Position numbers and translations under genes: made by a program
The notes under the pieces: generated by a model
What the model saw: the letters and a program-made list of their open reading frames with translations, nothing else
The model's database searches: none
Told to the model about the DNA's origin: nothing
In this document: positions 9,299 to 18,603 of the stretch, one piece after another
Position numbering within the stretch: the first letter of the stretch is position 1
Layout: every line of letters begins with the position of its first letter
Assembly (NCBI RefSeq): GCF_963666255.1
Contig: NZ_OY762656.1
Span: 930,001-994,000 of the forward strand
DNA length: 64,000 nt
From: an uncultured Propionivibrio sp.
Lineage (GTDB): Bacteria > Pseudomonadota > Gammaproteobacteria > Burkholderiales > Rhodocyclaceae
Direction of reading: 5' to 3'

Positions 9299-9841
9299 CT
9301 ATTTACCCGCTGGCGGCGGCACGTAATCCGGCGGCGGCGAGGCAGGCGGCGCATGCGGCGGCGGCGGCGGAATCGCCGCCCCCGATGCCTTCGTCGCCGG
9401 CGCCTGTTCCATCAGGCTGCGCGCCATCGACGCGGGAACGGGCACCCGGTGTCCGCCGGCATACATGCATTGGATATAGGCGTTGTCGTAACGCGTCTGG
9501 GCGTCATAACCATAACTGCGACCGGCCTCGGCACCCGAGGCGCTGCCGACCAGCAAGCCGGCGCCGGCACCGATGCCAGCCCCTTGCTGGCCGCCGATCG
9601 CCGCCCCGGCCACCGCGCCGACGGCAGTACCGATAGCCGCATTGCGAACCGACGGATCGCGCCCCATGCCTTCGATCTGCTGCGCGGCATATTGCCGGCA
9701 TTGAAAATCGCTCGCCCGGAAATCATTGAGGCTCTTGCCAGTCCCCGGCAGCACGAGAACGCTGGGACCGCTCGGTATCGTCGCACAACCGCCGGCCAGT
9801 ACCGCCAGGCCGATCACACCTACCCACTTGGCTTTCATCAC
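9299..9841 (-). CDS. Glycine-zipper lipoprotein
   Basis: 180 residues. A lipoprotein signal peptide ends in the lipobox LAGGC, with the lipidated cysteine at about residue 19, so the protein is probably anchored in the outer membrane. Residues about 68-105 form a glycine-zipper segment of repeated GxxxG/AxxxG steps (AAIGTAVGAVAGAAIGG and onward), as in the YMGG/Rcs-type glycine-zipper families. A second part holds paired cysteines, and the tail is proline-rich. Role unknown; such proteins are often envelope-stress or surface-assembly factors. It is convergent with the preceding membrane gene (12 bases apart). Confidence 0.8.
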   Translation of the reverse strand: MMKAKWVGVIGLAVLAGGCATIPSGPSVLVLPGTGKSLNDFRASDFQCRQYAAQQIEGMGRDPSVRNAAIGTAVGAVAGAAIGGQQGAGIGAGAGLLVGSASGAEAGRSYGYDAQTRYDNAYIQCMYAGGHRVPVPASMARSLMEQAPATKASGAAIPPPPPHAPPASPPPDYVPPPAGK

Positions 9842-9854
9842 ATGCTCCTGCGCG

Positions 9855-10214
9855 TCATTGGGCCGGCGGTTCGGGTAAGACCTTCATCCAGCCGCCGGGA
9901 CATTCATTGACATACGGGTAATACGCACGCGTCGCCGCGCAGTAGTACCAGACATTGTTCGCCGCGCCGGGTGCCACGGTGGTCACCGGCGGCGGCGTCT
10001 GTTCGATATACACCGGCGGCGTCCGTTCGATCACGATCGGCGCGTAGGGCGGATAGTAATAATACGGTCGCGGATAGTACGCCGGCCCCCACATGGGACC
10101 CACCACCACGGCGACGTGTCCGCGATAATGACCGCGCGCCAAGGCGGTATCGATGCCGGCCGAGACGAGCAGGACCAGGGCCACCATGACTTTCAACAAG
10201 CTTCCCGATTTCAT
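9855..10214 (-). CDS. Small secreted Tyr/Pro-rich protein of unknown function
   Basis: 119 residues from ATG 10214, which has a good GGAAGGAG ribosome binding site. An upstream ATG at 10307 would add 31 residues without signal-peptide character and is rejected. Residues 1-27 are a Sec signal peptide ending ALA-RGH. The mature part is rich in Tyr, Pro and Val, with a PYYYYPPYAP block, and has two cysteines in the C-terminal YYCAATRAYYPYVNECPGGW region. That cysteine-bearing tail recurs in many small betaproteobacterial exported proteins. Thirteen bases separate it from the glycine-zipper lipoprotein downstream, so the two are probably one envelope operon. Confidence 0.75.
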   Translation of the reverse strand: MKSGSLLKVMVALVLLVSAGIDTALARGHYRGHVAVVVGPMWGPAYYPRPYYYYPPYAPIVIERTPPVYIEQTPPPVTTVAPGAANNVWYYCAATRAYYPYVNECPGGWMKVLPEPPAQ

Positions 10215-10333
10215 TGACAACTCCTTCCGCGCAGAAACACGCGCGCCAAAGAGCGTAACGCTTTTGCAGGGCAAATGGTTGAACGGCAGGGGACACACGA
10301 CAAGCATTCCGCGTCACAAACGCTGACGTCGGG

Positions 10334-10364
10334 TTAAGCAGGCCTGTTCAAGGCATCGTATAAT
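10334..10364 (+). promoter_or_regulatory. Candidate promoter for argS
   Basis: A perfect TATAAT lies at 10359-10364, with only a weak -35-like TTAAGC (10334) at a long 19-base spacing. It sits about 36 bases before the argS ATG in the 186-bp divergent spacer. Confidence 0.4.
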
Positions 10365-10400
10365 CAACCTCTTGCCTATTTCTCACTCTGTGCCTTGTCA

Positions 10401-12164
10401 ATGACTCAGGATATCAAGACCCATCTTTCCGAACTGATGCGCGCGGCGCTCGCCAGCGTCGCCCCCGATCAGGCCGGCACCGCCATCGTTCTCGAACGCC
10501 CGAAGCAAGCCTCGCACGGCGATTTCGCCTGCAATCTCGCCATGCAGCTGGCCCGCGCGATGAAGCGCAATCCGCGCGAACTCGCCCAGTTGCTGCTGTC
10601 CGAAATTCCGGCTTCGCCCTTTGTCGAGAAAACCGAAATCGCCGGCGCCGGCTTCATCAACTTCCACCTGCGTTCGAACGCCAAGCTGGAAGTCGTGCGC
10701 GCCATCCTGGCTCAGGGTGAAACCTTCGGACGCTCGACACTGGGTGGCAAGAAAAAGGTCCAGATCGAATTCGTTTCGGCCAACCCGACCGGCCCGCTGC
10801 ACGTCGGACACGGCCGCGGCGCCGCCTATGGTGCCAGCCTGTCGAGCCTGATGGCCTACGCCGGCTGGGACGTCACGCGCGAGTACTACGTCAATGACGC
10901 CGGCCGGCAGATGGATATCCTTGCCCTTTCGGGCTGGCTCCGCTACCTCGAGCAGCTGGGCGAAACGGTTCCCTTCCCGCCGAACGCCTACCAGGGCGAC
11001 TATGTCCGCGAAATGGCGCGCGAAATGACCATCGCGCACGGCAAGAAATTCCTCCACAGCGCTGCCGCCGTACTCGAAGGCACGCCCGGACTTCCGGACG
11101 CGCAACGCGGCGACGACGAAGCCAAGCAGCAACGCGAAAGTCATCTCGACGCGCTGATCGCCAACGCCAAACAGCTGCTCGGCGTCGACTGGAGCTACGT
11201 GCATAGCCACGTCCTCAACGAACAGCTCGAGGACTGCCGCAACGACCTCGAGGAATTCGGCGTGCATTTCGACGTCTGGTTCTCGGAAAAATCACTGTTC
11301 GACACCGGACTCGTCGAGCGCTGCGTCGCCCGCCTCGAGGCCGCCGGTCACGTCTATGTGCAGAACAGCGCCAAGTGGTTCCGCTCGACCGATTTCGGCG
11401 ACGAAAAGGACCGCGTCGTACAACGCGACAACGGCCTCTACACGTATTTCGCCTCGGACATTGCCTACCACCTCAACAAGTACGAACGCGGCTTCGAACG
11501 CATCATCAACATCTGGGGCGCCGACCATCACGGCTATATTCCGCGCGTCAAGGGTTCGCTGACGGCGCTCGGCCTCGACCCCGACGTCCTCGACGTGGCG
11601 CTGGTGCAGTTCGCCGTGCTCTACCGCAACGGCCAGAAGGCTTCGATGTCCACCCGCTCGGGCGAATTCGTCACCCTGCGCACCCTGCGCGACGACGTCG
11701 GCAACGACGCCTGCCGCTTCTTCTACGTGCTGCGCAAGTCCGACCAGCATCTCGATTTCGACCTGGATCTGGCCAAGAGCCAGACCAACGAAAACCCGGT
11801 GTTCTACATCCAGTACGCCCATGCCCGCGTCTGTTCGGTGCTGGCACAATGGGACGGCGACGAAGCGGCAATGGCCGGTGCCGACCTGTCGCGCCTCGAC
11901 AGCCCGTACGAACTGGCGCTGGCCGCCAAGCTCGGCGAGTTCCCGGAAGTCATCGAAGCCGCCGCGCGCGACCTCGCGCCGCATCTGGTCGCGTTCTACC
12001 TGAAGGACCTCGCCGCTGCGTTCCACAGCTACTACAACGCCGAACGCATGTTGGTGGACGATGCCGCGCTGAAGGATGCCCGCGTCGCGCTGGCATTGGC
12101 AGTCCGTCAGGTCATCCGTAACGGACTTGGCATCCTGGGCGTCAGCTGCCCGCAATCGATGTAA
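10401..12164 (+). CDS. argS: Arginine--tRNA ligase
   Basis: Class I aminoacyl-tRNA synthetase charging tRNA-Arg, about 587 residues, the normal length. The N-terminal Add-1 domain is followed by the HIGH motif, seen as HVGH at residues 134-137. The KMSKS-equivalent loop is KASMSTRSG from residue 413. The C-terminal anticodon-binding domain ends in the usual family sequence RQVIRNGLGILGV. I take ATG 10401 as start; a TTG two codons upstream is also open. No clear Shine-Dalgarno precedes either. A SPOR protein follows 32 bases later, then dsbA, a linkage common in Betaproteobacteria. Confidence 0.96.
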   Translation: MTQDIKTHLSELMRAALASVAPDQAGTAIVLERPKQASHGDFACNLAMQLARAMKRNPRELAQLLLSEIPASPFVEKTEIAGAGFINFHLRSNAKLEVVRAILAQGETFGRSTLGGKKKVQIEFVSANPTGPLHVGHGRGAAYGASLSSLMAYAGWDVTREYYVNDAGRQMDILALSGWLRYLEQLGETVPFPPNAYQGDYVREMAREMTIAHGKKFLHSAAAVLEGTPGLPDAQRGDDEAKQQRESHLDALIANAKQLLGVDWSYVHSHVLNEQLEDCRNDLEEFGVHFDVWFSEKSLFDTGLVERCVARLEAAGHVYVQNSAKWFRSTDFGDEKDRVVQRDNGLYTYFASDIAYHLNKYERGFERIINIWGADHHGYIPRVKGSLTALGLDPDVLDVALVQFAVLYRNGQKASMSTRSGEFVTLRTLRDDVGNDACRFFYVLRKSDQHLDFDLDLAKSQTNENPVFYIQYAHARVCSVLAQWDGDEAAMAGADLSRLDSPYELALAAKLGEFPEVIEAAARDLAPHLVAFYLKDLAAAFHSYYNAERMLVDDAALKDARVALALAVRQVIRNGLGILGVSCPQSM

Positions 12165-12196
12165 TCGGAACCTGTTGACGTAGCACGAGGCCCCGA

Positions 12197-12850
12197 ATGA
12201 AAGCGCATACCCGTTCCTCCCGTTCGCCAAACCGGACTTCCGGCGGCAATACACTGCTTGGTCTGTTTGTCGGACTGGTCATCGGCGTGCTCACCGCCGC
12301 GGCCGTCGTCTGGTACATCTTCAAGACGCCAGCTCCTTTCTCCAACAAGTACCAGCCGCCCGCAGGGGCTCCGGCAGCCGCGCCAGCCAACGCATCCGCA
12401 AACACGCCGGCGGCGGCACCTGCCGGCGGCAGCGCGACGGCACAGGCGCCGATGGCACTGCCGGGCAAGCCGGGCGATCCGATCCCGCAAGCCGGCGACA
12501 AGCCGCGCTTCGATTTTTACAAGATCCTGCCCGGCAACGCCGACGCAGTTCCCGATCCGAAAGCGGCGGCGAAGACGCCCGACGGAAAAACACGGAACGA
12601 AAAGGAGGCTTTGCTTGCCGAACCCGTCTATCTGCAGACCGGTTCCTACCAGAACGCCGGCGATGCGGATAACCAGAAGGCCCGACTGGCGATGATGGGC
12701 GCCGAAGCGACGATCCATCAGGTCATGCTGCAGGACAAGGTCTGGTACCGCGTCCGTCTCGGACCGTTCCGCAAGATGGATGAAGTCACCAGCTTGCGCT
12801 CGGAGCTCGCCAAACAGGGCATTGAAGCCAACGTCGTCAAAAAGGACTGA
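12197..12850 (+). CDS. SPOR domain-containing cell-envelope protein (FtsN-like)
   Basis: 217 residues. A short basic cytoplasmic N-terminus is followed by one membrane helix (about residues 20-42), a Pro/Ala-rich periplasmic linker, and a C-terminal SPOR domain (about 145-217). SPOR domains bind denuded septal peptidoglycan and bring proteins to the division site. The SPOR signature is visible as VYLQTGSYQNAGDADNQKA and VRLGPFRKMDEV. It is placed between argS and dsbA, four bases before the latter, so the two are likely co-transcribed. It may be the FtsN equivalent, but single-helix SPOR proteins are too alike to be sure. Confidence 0.88.
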   Translation: MKAHTRSSRSPNRTSGGNTLLGLFVGLVIGVLTAAAVVWYIFKTPAPFSNKYQPPAGAPAAAPANASANTPAAAPAGGSATAQAPMALPGKPGDPIPQAGDKPRFDFYKILPGNADAVPDPKAAAKTPDGKTRNEKEALLAEPVYLQTGSYQNAGDADNQKARLAMMGAEATIHQVMLQDKVWYRVRLGPFRKMDEVTSLRSELAKQGIEANVVKKD

Positions 12851-12853
12851 TTC

Positions 12854-13507
12854 ATGAAACACCTCGTACAAGGCTGGCTGGCCGCTCTGGCCCTGACTCT
12901 TTTCGCTGTCGCCCTGCCGGCGCAGGCCCAACTCGCGGCTGGCCGCGATTACGTTGCCATCGATCCGCCGATGACCACCGACACGCCGGGCAAGATCGAG
13001 GTCATCGAGTTCTTCTCGTATGCCTGCCCGCACTGCAATGACCTGCATCCGCATTTCGATCGCTGGTCGGCCAAGCTGGCGTCGGACGTTGTCGTGCGTC
13101 GCATCCCGGTCGGTTTCAACCAGCCGTACTACCAGCTGATGGGACGTTTCTACTATGCGCTCGAAGCGCTCGGCGAGCTGCAGCGACTCGACAAGGCCGT
13201 CTTCAGCGCCATCCACGAAAAGGGCCTGAAACTCGTCGATGAGAAAAGCCTGACCGAATGGGTCGTCGCCCAGGGTGTCGACGCCAAGAAATTCTACGAT
13301 GCCTTCAATGCCTTCGGCGTCGTCAGCAAGGCCAAGCGCGCCGATCAGATCGCCCAAGCGGCCCACATCAACGGTGTGCCGGCGCTGGTGGTCGATGGCA
13401 CGTACCTGGTGACGGGCAAGGAAATCAAGACGCTGCCCGAACTTCTCGCGCTCACCGACAAGGTCATCGACAAGCGCCGCCTCGAACGCAGCGGCAAGAA
13501 GAAGTAA
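12854..13507 (+). CDS. dsbA: Thiol:disulfide interchange protein DsbA
   Basis: 217 residues with a Sec signal peptide (about 1-25, ending AQA). The thioredoxin-fold active site is CPHC at residues 58-61, the classic DsbA dipeptide, and the cis-proline loop is GVPALV. DsbA introduces disulfides into proteins entering the periplasm and is reoxidised by DsbB, which feeds electrons to ubiquinone. DsbB is not in the window. It lies three bases after the SPOR gene and four before the SDR gene. Confidence 0.95.
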   Translation: MKHLVQGWLAALALTLFAVALPAQAQLAAGRDYVAIDPPMTTDTPGKIEVIEFFSYACPHCNDLHPHFDRWSAKLASDVVVRRIPVGFNQPYYQLMGRFYYALEALGELQRLDKAVFSAIHEKGLKLVDEKSLTEWVVAQGVDAKKFYDAFNAFGVVSKAKRADQIAQAAHINGVPALVVDGTYLVTGKEIKTLPELLALTDKVIDKRRLERSGKKK

Positions 13508-13511
13508 GCGC

Positions 13512-14309
13512 ATGCCGATAGCGTCCGCGCGTCGCGTTTTCATCACCGGCGCTTCGTCCGGTATCGGCAATGCCCTCGCTCGGTATTACGCCGCCCAGGG
13601 CGCGGTGCTCGGTCTCGCGGCGCGGCGCGCCGACGAATTGCAGGCCCAAGCCGAGATATTGCAGGGCCTTGGCGCTGCCGGGGTCGCCTGCTTCCCGCTC
13701 GACGTTGCCGACAGCGCGGCCTTGCGCCAGGCCGCCGGTGACTTCGTCGCGGCCTACGGCGCGCCGAACATCGTCATCGCCAACGCCGGTGTGTCCTCCG
13801 GCACGCTGACCGAATGCGCCGAGGATCTCGCCGCAATCAAGCGCATCTTCGACATCAACGTCTTCGGCATGGCGGCGACGTTCTCGCCGTTCATCGCGCC
13901 GATGCAGCAGTCTGTCAGGGAAGGCCGTGCCTGCCGCCTGGTCGGTATCGCCTCGGTTGCCGGCATCCGCGGCTTGCCGGGCGCCGAAGCCTACAGCGCC
14001 TCCAAGGCGGCGGTCGCGACCTATCTCGAAAGCCTGCGCCTCGAAATGCGCGCGTCCGGCATCAAGGTCGTCACCATCGCGCCGGGGTATATCGCCACGC
14101 CGATGACAGCGATCAACCCCTATCGCATGCCCTTCCTGCTGCCAGCCGAGGAAGCCGCCCGCCGCTTCGCGCGTGTCATCGACAAGGGCTGCAGCTACGC
14201 GGTCATTCCCTGGCAAATGGGCGTTGTCGCCAAGGGTCTGCGCCTGCTGCCGAACTGGCTTTACGACCGGCTCTTCGCCAACGCCCCACGCAAGCCAAAA
14301 ATTCTCTGA
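13512..14309 (+). CDS. Short-chain dehydrogenase/reductase (SDR) family oxidoreductase
   Basis: 265 residues. Classical SDR features are the Rossmann motif TGASSGIG (near residue 13), NAGVSSG (near 93), a catalytic serine in GIASVAG, and the YSASK active site (near 161). After the active site is the PGYIATPMT segment. The C-terminal segment (WQMGVVAKGLRLLPNWLYDRLF) resembles DltE/YciK-like SDRs that act on lipids or sugars; the substrate cannot be assigned. It follows dsbA by four bases. It is convergent with the MFS gene three bases away. Confidence 0.88.
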   Translation: MPIASARRVFITGASSGIGNALARYYAAQGAVLGLAARRADELQAQAEILQGLGAAGVACFPLDVADSAALRQAAGDFVAAYGAPNIVIANAGVSSGTLTECAEDLAAIKRIFDINVFGMAATFSPFIAPMQQSVREGRACRLVGIASVAGIRGLPGAEAYSASKAAVATYLESLRLEMRASGIKVVTIAPGYIATPMTAINPYRMPFLLPAEEAARRFARVIDKGCSYAVIPWQMGVVAKGLRLLPNWLYDRLFANAPRKPKIL

Positions 14310-14312
14310 GCT

Positions 14313-15515
14313 TCAGCCACGCCGCCGGGCATTGGCAAGAACCCACAGCAATCCACCGAGGCCGAGCGAGCCGAAGGCAACGATCCAGGCAAAGGCACTG
14401 TCGCTGCCGCCAGCGACGTCGAGCATTGCGCCGAAGGCCAGCGGCGCAACAAAAGCGGCACCAAACCCGGAAAGCGAGTACAAAGCCATCGCCGCGCCGC
14501 GTTGCGCCGGCGGCGTCGCCTGCACGAGCCCCGCGGTCAGCGCCGCCGAATCGACCATGGCGGAGACGAAGTAGACGATCAGCACCGTCAGTAACAGCCA
14601 CCACGGCCACGCCGCGGCCATGCCGGCGACCCAGCACAGCAGACCGGACGCGGTCATCGCCCAGCCGATCCAGCGGACACGTCCGAATTTCCCGGCGGCC
14701 TCATTGCCGAGGATGCTGGCCGGCAACCCGAACAGGTTGATCAGCGCCGCGGCTTCGGTCGGCGACAGCAGCGGCGCAGCAACCTTGTTCAGGGCATAGG
14801 CGAAGACGACAAAGGCCACCATCCACGAGCGCAAGCCGAAGAGTTCCCAGCAATGACAGACGTAGCCAAGAATGAAGCGGCGCGAATCCTGATTCGCCAG
14901 CACCGAACCGAAACGCGGAAACCAGGGCGCCTGTTCGCCCGCCCTGCGCGCCATCGGCAGCAGCCCAGCCCACATCGCCAATGCCGCGACGAGCGGCCCG
15001 AAGGCCAGCAGGTGCATGCTCGTCCGCCAACTCATCGCGGTCATCAGCCACCCCGCCGACAGCAGGGAAAGACTCGTGCCGATGCCGAACGCGGCGGTGT
15101 AGAAAGAAATGTAGCGTGACTGCCGCTCGCCCTCGACGCGATCGGTCAAGGCCTTTAGACCCGGCATATAGGTGCCGGCCAGGCCGGCGCCGGTGAGCGC
15201 TTGGAAAAATGCGGCGGAAGCAACGTCGTGCGCAAAGAACGCGAAGCCGGTCGTACCCGAGAATCCGAGCAGGCAGGCGGCGATGAAGACGCCGCGCGCA
15301 TCGAGACGGTCGGTAATGCCCGACAGAAAAGGTACGGCCAACATATAGCCGAAGAAAAACGCGCCGCCGACGAAGCCCGACAGGGCACCGGTCATCGACC
15401 ATTCGCCACGCAAGACAGGCAGGTAGGCCGCATAGGCGGCGAAGCCGGTCATGCTCAGTACTTCGCACAGACAGATCAGGGCGACGATACCGCCCGGGGT
15501 ACTCAGTTTTTTCAT
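14313..15515 (-). CDS. Major facilitator superfamily (MFS) transporter
   Basis: About 400 residues with twelve predicted helices. It starts at ATG 15515 (KKLSTPGGIVALICLCEVL); an in-frame extension to 15587 is unconvincing because it adds a charged non-membrane stretch. The loop between helices 2 and 3 has the MFS-A-like signature GITDRLDARGVF. Substrate unknown; the fold resembles aromatic-acid or drug:H+ antiporters. It is divergently transcribed from a LysR regulator 91 bases away, which probably controls it. Confidence 0.85.
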   Translation of the reverse strand: MKKLSTPGGIVALICLCEVLSMTGFAAYAAYLPVLRGEWSMTGALSGFVGGAFFFGYMLAVPFLSGITDRLDARGVFIAACLLGFSGTTGFAFFAHDVASAAFFQALTGAGLAGTYMPGLKALTDRVEGERQSRYISFYTAAFGIGTSLSLLSAGWLMTAMSWRTSMHLLAFGPLVAALAMWAGLLPMARRAGEQAPWFPRFGSVLANQDSRRFILGYVCHCWELFGLRSWMVAFVVFAYALNKVAAPLLSPTEAAALINLFGLPASILGNEAAGKFGRVRWIGWAMTASGLLCWVAGMAAAWPWWLLLTVLIVYFVSAMVDSAALTAGLVQATPPAQRGAAMALYSLSGFGAAFVAPLAFGAMLDVAGGSDSAFAWIVAFGSLGLGGLLWVLANARRRG

Positions 15516-15606
15516 CGTAGGTTTCAACTGCTCCTGCGCGCCGCCGCTCCGGTCACGCCCAATTGCCGGCCGGCAGAATGCCGACACGTGCGGAACAAGA
15601 CTTTAC

Positions 15607-16572
15607 ATGGACAGATATAATCAGACTAACGATAAAAACCAACCGCATCCGATAGAAAAACTCACAGTGGCCCAACGACATCTTCCCCCTCTCAACGCGC
15701 TACGCATCTTCGAGACTGCGGCGCGAGCGCGCAGCCTGAGCGACGCTGCCCGCGAACTCGGACTGACGCATGGCGCCGTCAGCCGACAGATTCAACTGCT
15801 GGAAGACTGGCTCGGACAGCCTTTGTTCCAGAAACACGGACAAAGGAGCGTCGCCACCGAGCACGCCCGCGCCTTCGCCGCGGAAATCAGCGCCGCCTTC
15901 GACCGCATCGGCGATGCCGCCATCCGCTTCGGGAAAACACCGCAGACACGCGTGCTACGCATCAGCGCGCAAACCACTTTCGCGGTGCGCTGGCTGATTC
16001 CCCGCCTGCAGGGCTTTCACGAGAAACATCCGGACATCGAGATCGCCGTTGCCACCTCGAACAGCGATGATTCGACTCAGCGTCAGCGCGCCGATATCCT
16101 CATTCGGCGCGCGCCACTCGAGGGGCCGGAATGGCGCCACTTCGACGCGTTTCCGTTGTTCGAGGAACAGTTGCGGTTGATCGCCGCACCCGATTTTGTC
16201 GCCCGAACCGCGCTGAAGCAACTCGACGATCTGCGCCAGCTCAGCTTCGTCACCTCGGAAACCCGCGTCGGCGAATGGGAGCGCTGGCTTGAGGCGCTCA
16301 GGATCGAGGATCTGCGCCCGGCCCGCTTCCGCCGTTTCGACCACTACCACGTTGCCGTGCAAGCCGTCATCGACGGACTGGGTGTCGGCATCGGCGGTTT
16401 TCCGACGCTCGGCAACGAACTCGCGCAAGGAAGGCTGATAACGCCGTTTCAAGGCACCGCCAAGGGTGCGACCTACGTCGCGCTGGTACCCAAGGACGCC
16501 GACAAGACCGTGGCGCTGCAACGCTTTCTCGCCTGGCTTCAGGCAGAAGGCGGCAACGCCTTGACCTCGTAG
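15607..16572 (+). CDS. LysR-family transcriptional regulator (GcvA-like)
   Basis: The N-terminal winged helix-turn-helix is LPPLNALRIFETAARARSL, followed by SDAARELGLTHGAVSRQIQ. The rest is a periplasmic-binding-protein-like effector domain. The wording is typical of the GcvA subgroup. ATG 15607 gives 321 residues; GTG 15667 gives 301 residues, starts close to the usual family N-terminus and leaves a TATAAT at 15616-15621 as a possible promoter, so it is a serious alternative. It is divergent from the MFS transporter and is likely its regulator. Confidence 0.88.
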   Translation: MDRYNQTNDKNQPHPIEKLTVAQRHLPPLNALRIFETAARARSLSDAARELGLTHGAVSRQIQLLEDWLGQPLFQKHGQRSVATEHARAFAAEISAAFDRIGDAAIRFGKTPQTRVLRISAQTTFAVRWLIPRLQGFHEKHPDIEIAVATSNSDDSTQRQRADILIRRAPLEGPEWRHFDAFPLFEEQLRLIAAPDFVARTALKQLDDLRQLSFVTSETRVGEWERWLEALRIEDLRPARFRRFDHYHVAVQAVIDGLGVGIGGFPTLGNELAQGRLITPFQGTAKGATYVALVPKDADKTVALQRFLAWLQAEGGNALTS

Positions 16573-16677
16573 GCGAAGCCGTCGTTCTGCCTCCGGGCAA
16601 GCCCGATTTATCGTCAAAAATCATGCGCTTTGCCCAAGCGGCCGGTATACTCCCGCCTTCGACCCTTGGAAACTTCC

Positions 16678-17691
16678 ATGCTGCAACAGAAACTTCCCGA
16701 ACTCGTCTGTCCGGCTGGCAGCCTGCCTGCCCTCAAGGCCGCGATCGACAATGGTGCCGATACGGTGTATTTCGGCTACAAGAACGACACCAACGCACGT
16801 AATTTCGCCGGGCTCAACTTCGACCAGAAGGCAATGATCGAGGGCATCCAGTACGCCCATGCGCGCGGCCGGCAAGTGCTGATGGCAATCAACACTTTCC
16901 CGCAGCCCGGACGTGAAGCCGATTGGCATCGCGCTGTCGATGGCGCCGCCGATTTGGGTGTCGATGCGGTCATTCTCGCCGACGTCGGTCTGCTCGACTA
17001 CGCCAGCAAACGCCACCCCAAGCTGCGCCTGCACCTGTCGGTCCAGGGCTCGGCGACCAGCTACGAAGCGGTCAATTTCGCCCACCGCGAATTCGGTATC
17101 CGGCGCGCCGTGCTGCCGCGCGTGCTGACGCTCGCGCAGGTCGAACTCGTCATCAAGAACACGCCGGTCGAGATCGAGGTCTTCGGTTTCGGCAGCCTGT
17201 GCGTGATGAACGAAGGCCGCTGCTGGCTCTCGTCCTACGCCACTGGCGAATCGCCGAACACCGTCGGCGCCTGCTCGCCGGCCAAGTTCGTCAAGTGGGA
17301 AAAGGCCCCGGGACAAATGAACACCCGCCTCAACGGCATCCTGATCGACCGCAACAACGACAAGGAACCGGCCGGCTACCCGACGCTGTGCAAAGGACGC
17401 TTCGAGGTCAATGGCTCGACCTATTACGCGCTCGAAGAACCGACCAGTCTCAACGTCCTCGAAATGCTGCCCGAAATCGTCAAGATCGGCATTTCCGCGA
17501 TCAAGGTCGAGGGCCGTCAACGCAGCCCCGCCTATGTCGCACAAGTGACCCGCACACTGCGCGCCGCACTCGACGAACTCGGCCGCGATATCGACCATTT
17601 CAAGGTTAAGCCCGCCTGGCAGGCCGAACTCGGCAAGGTCGCCGAAGGCACCCAGGTGACGCTCGGCGCCTACAACCGTCCGTGGAGATAA
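16678..17691 (+). CDS. ubiU: O2-independent ubiquinone hydroxylation protein UbiU (peptidase U32 family)
   Basis: 337 residues. UbiU and UbiV form a complex with two 4Fe-4S clusters that hydroxylates ubiquinone precursors without oxygen, using prephenate as the oxygen donor. The four cluster cysteines are at residues 175, 182, 199 and 238, with the same 7/17/39 spacing as E. coli UbiU (169/176/193/232). The N-terminus [20 protein letters not shown] is the U32-family signature. I start at ATG 16678; the longer in-frame ATG at 16630 adds 16 residues with no family support. It is followed four bases later by ubiV, then ubiT. Confidence 0.94.
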   Translation: MLQQKLPELVCPAGSLPALKAAIDNGADTVYFGYKNDTNARNFAGLNFDQKAMIEGIQYAHARGRQVLMAINTFPQPGREADWHRAVDGAADLGVDAVILADVGLLDYASKRHPKLRLHLSVQGSATSYEAVNFAHREFGIRRAVLPRVLTLAQVELVIKNTPVEIEVFGFGSLCVMNEGRCWLSSYATGESPNTVGACSPAKFVKWEKAPGQMNTRLNGILIDRNNDKEPAGYPTLCKGRFEVNGSTYYALEEPTSLNVLEMLPEIVKIGISAIKVEGRQRSPAYVAQVTRTLRAALDELGRDIDHFKVKPAWQAELGKVAEGTQVTLGAYNRPWR

Positions 17692-17695
17692 ACCG

Positions 17696-18601
17696 ATGAA
17701 ACTCTCGCTCGGACCCCTACTGTATTTCTGGCCCAAAGAAAAGGTGCTCGATTTCTACGCCGAAATGGCGACGATTCCGGCCCTCGACATCCTCTACGTC
17801 GGCGAAGTCGTCTGCTCGCGCCGGCAGCAACTGCGCACCGCCGACTGGGTCGCGTTGGCGCGCAAACTGACCGACGCCGGCAAGGAAGTGGTCGTTTCGG
17901 CACAGGCGCTGCTCGAATCGGAAAGCGACCTCAAGGCCCTCCGCCGCCTCATCGACGACGCCGGCTGCAAGGTCGAAGCCAACGACCTCGGCGCCATCAA
18001 TGTCGCCGCCGGCCGTCCTTTCGTCGCCGGGCCGCACCTCAACATCTACAACGCAGCGACGCTGGCGACCTTCCAGCGCTACGGCCTTACCCGCTGGGTG
18101 CCGCCGCTCGAAGGTTCGCGCACGCTGATCGAGGCGCTGCACAAGAGCCGCCCGCAAGGCGTCGAGACCGAGGTCTTTGCCTACGGAAAACTGCCGCTGG
18201 CCTTCTCGGCACGCTGTTTTACCGCCCGCCATTACAGCCTCAACAAGGACGACTGCCAGTTCAAGTGCATGGAACACCCTGAGGCGATTACGCTGAAAAC
18301 GCGCGAGGGCCAGCCCTTTCTGGCGATCAACGGCATCCAGACGATGTCGGCGCAGACCTACAACCTGCTCGCCGAAATTCCCGACATGCAGGCGATCGGC
18401 ATCGACATCGTCCGCATCAGCCCACAGCCGACGCATACCGCCGAGATCGTCGCCGCCTTCGATGCGGCGCGCCGGGGTGACAAATCCGTTTCGCTTAAGC
18501 GAGAATGGGCGCCCGAAGGCTTTGTCGATGGCTACTGGTTCGGCGAGGCCGGCATCGCCGCCCGGCACCAGGCCGCGCTGACCGAATTGCAAGGAGCATG
18601 A
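17696..18601 (+). CDS. ubiV: O2-independent ubiquinone hydroxylation protein UbiV (peptidase U32 family)
   Basis: 301 residues, partner of UbiU. The 4Fe-4S ligands are Cys40, Cys174, Cys187 and Cys191; the 13- and 4-residue steps between the last three match E. coli UbiV (180/193/197). The N-terminus [16 protein letters not shown] is typical of YhbV. The stop overlaps the first possible ubiT ATG (ATGA at 18598). All four ligands present in both subunits argue that the complex is functional. Confidence 0.94.
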   Translation: MKLSLGPLLYFWPKEKVLDFYAEMATIPALDILYVGEVVCSRRQQLRTADWVALARKLTDAGKEVVVSAQALLESESDLKALRRLIDDAGCKVEANDLGAINVAAGRPFVAGPHLNIYNAATLATFQRYGLTRWVPPLEGSRTLIEALHKSRPQGVETEVFAYGKLPLAFSARCFTARHYSLNKDDCQFKCMEHPEAITLKTREGQPFLAINGIQTMSAQTYNLLAEIPDMQAIGIDIVRISPQPTHTAEIVAAFDAARRGDKSVSLKREWAPEGFVDGYWFGEAGIAARHQAALTELQGA

Positions 18602-18603
18602 GC

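Noticed and set aside
16595-16630. Possible FNR box upstream of ubiU
   Set aside because: The TTTATCGTCAAAAA stretch matches the FNR consensus TTGAT-N4-ATCAA too poorly to claim.
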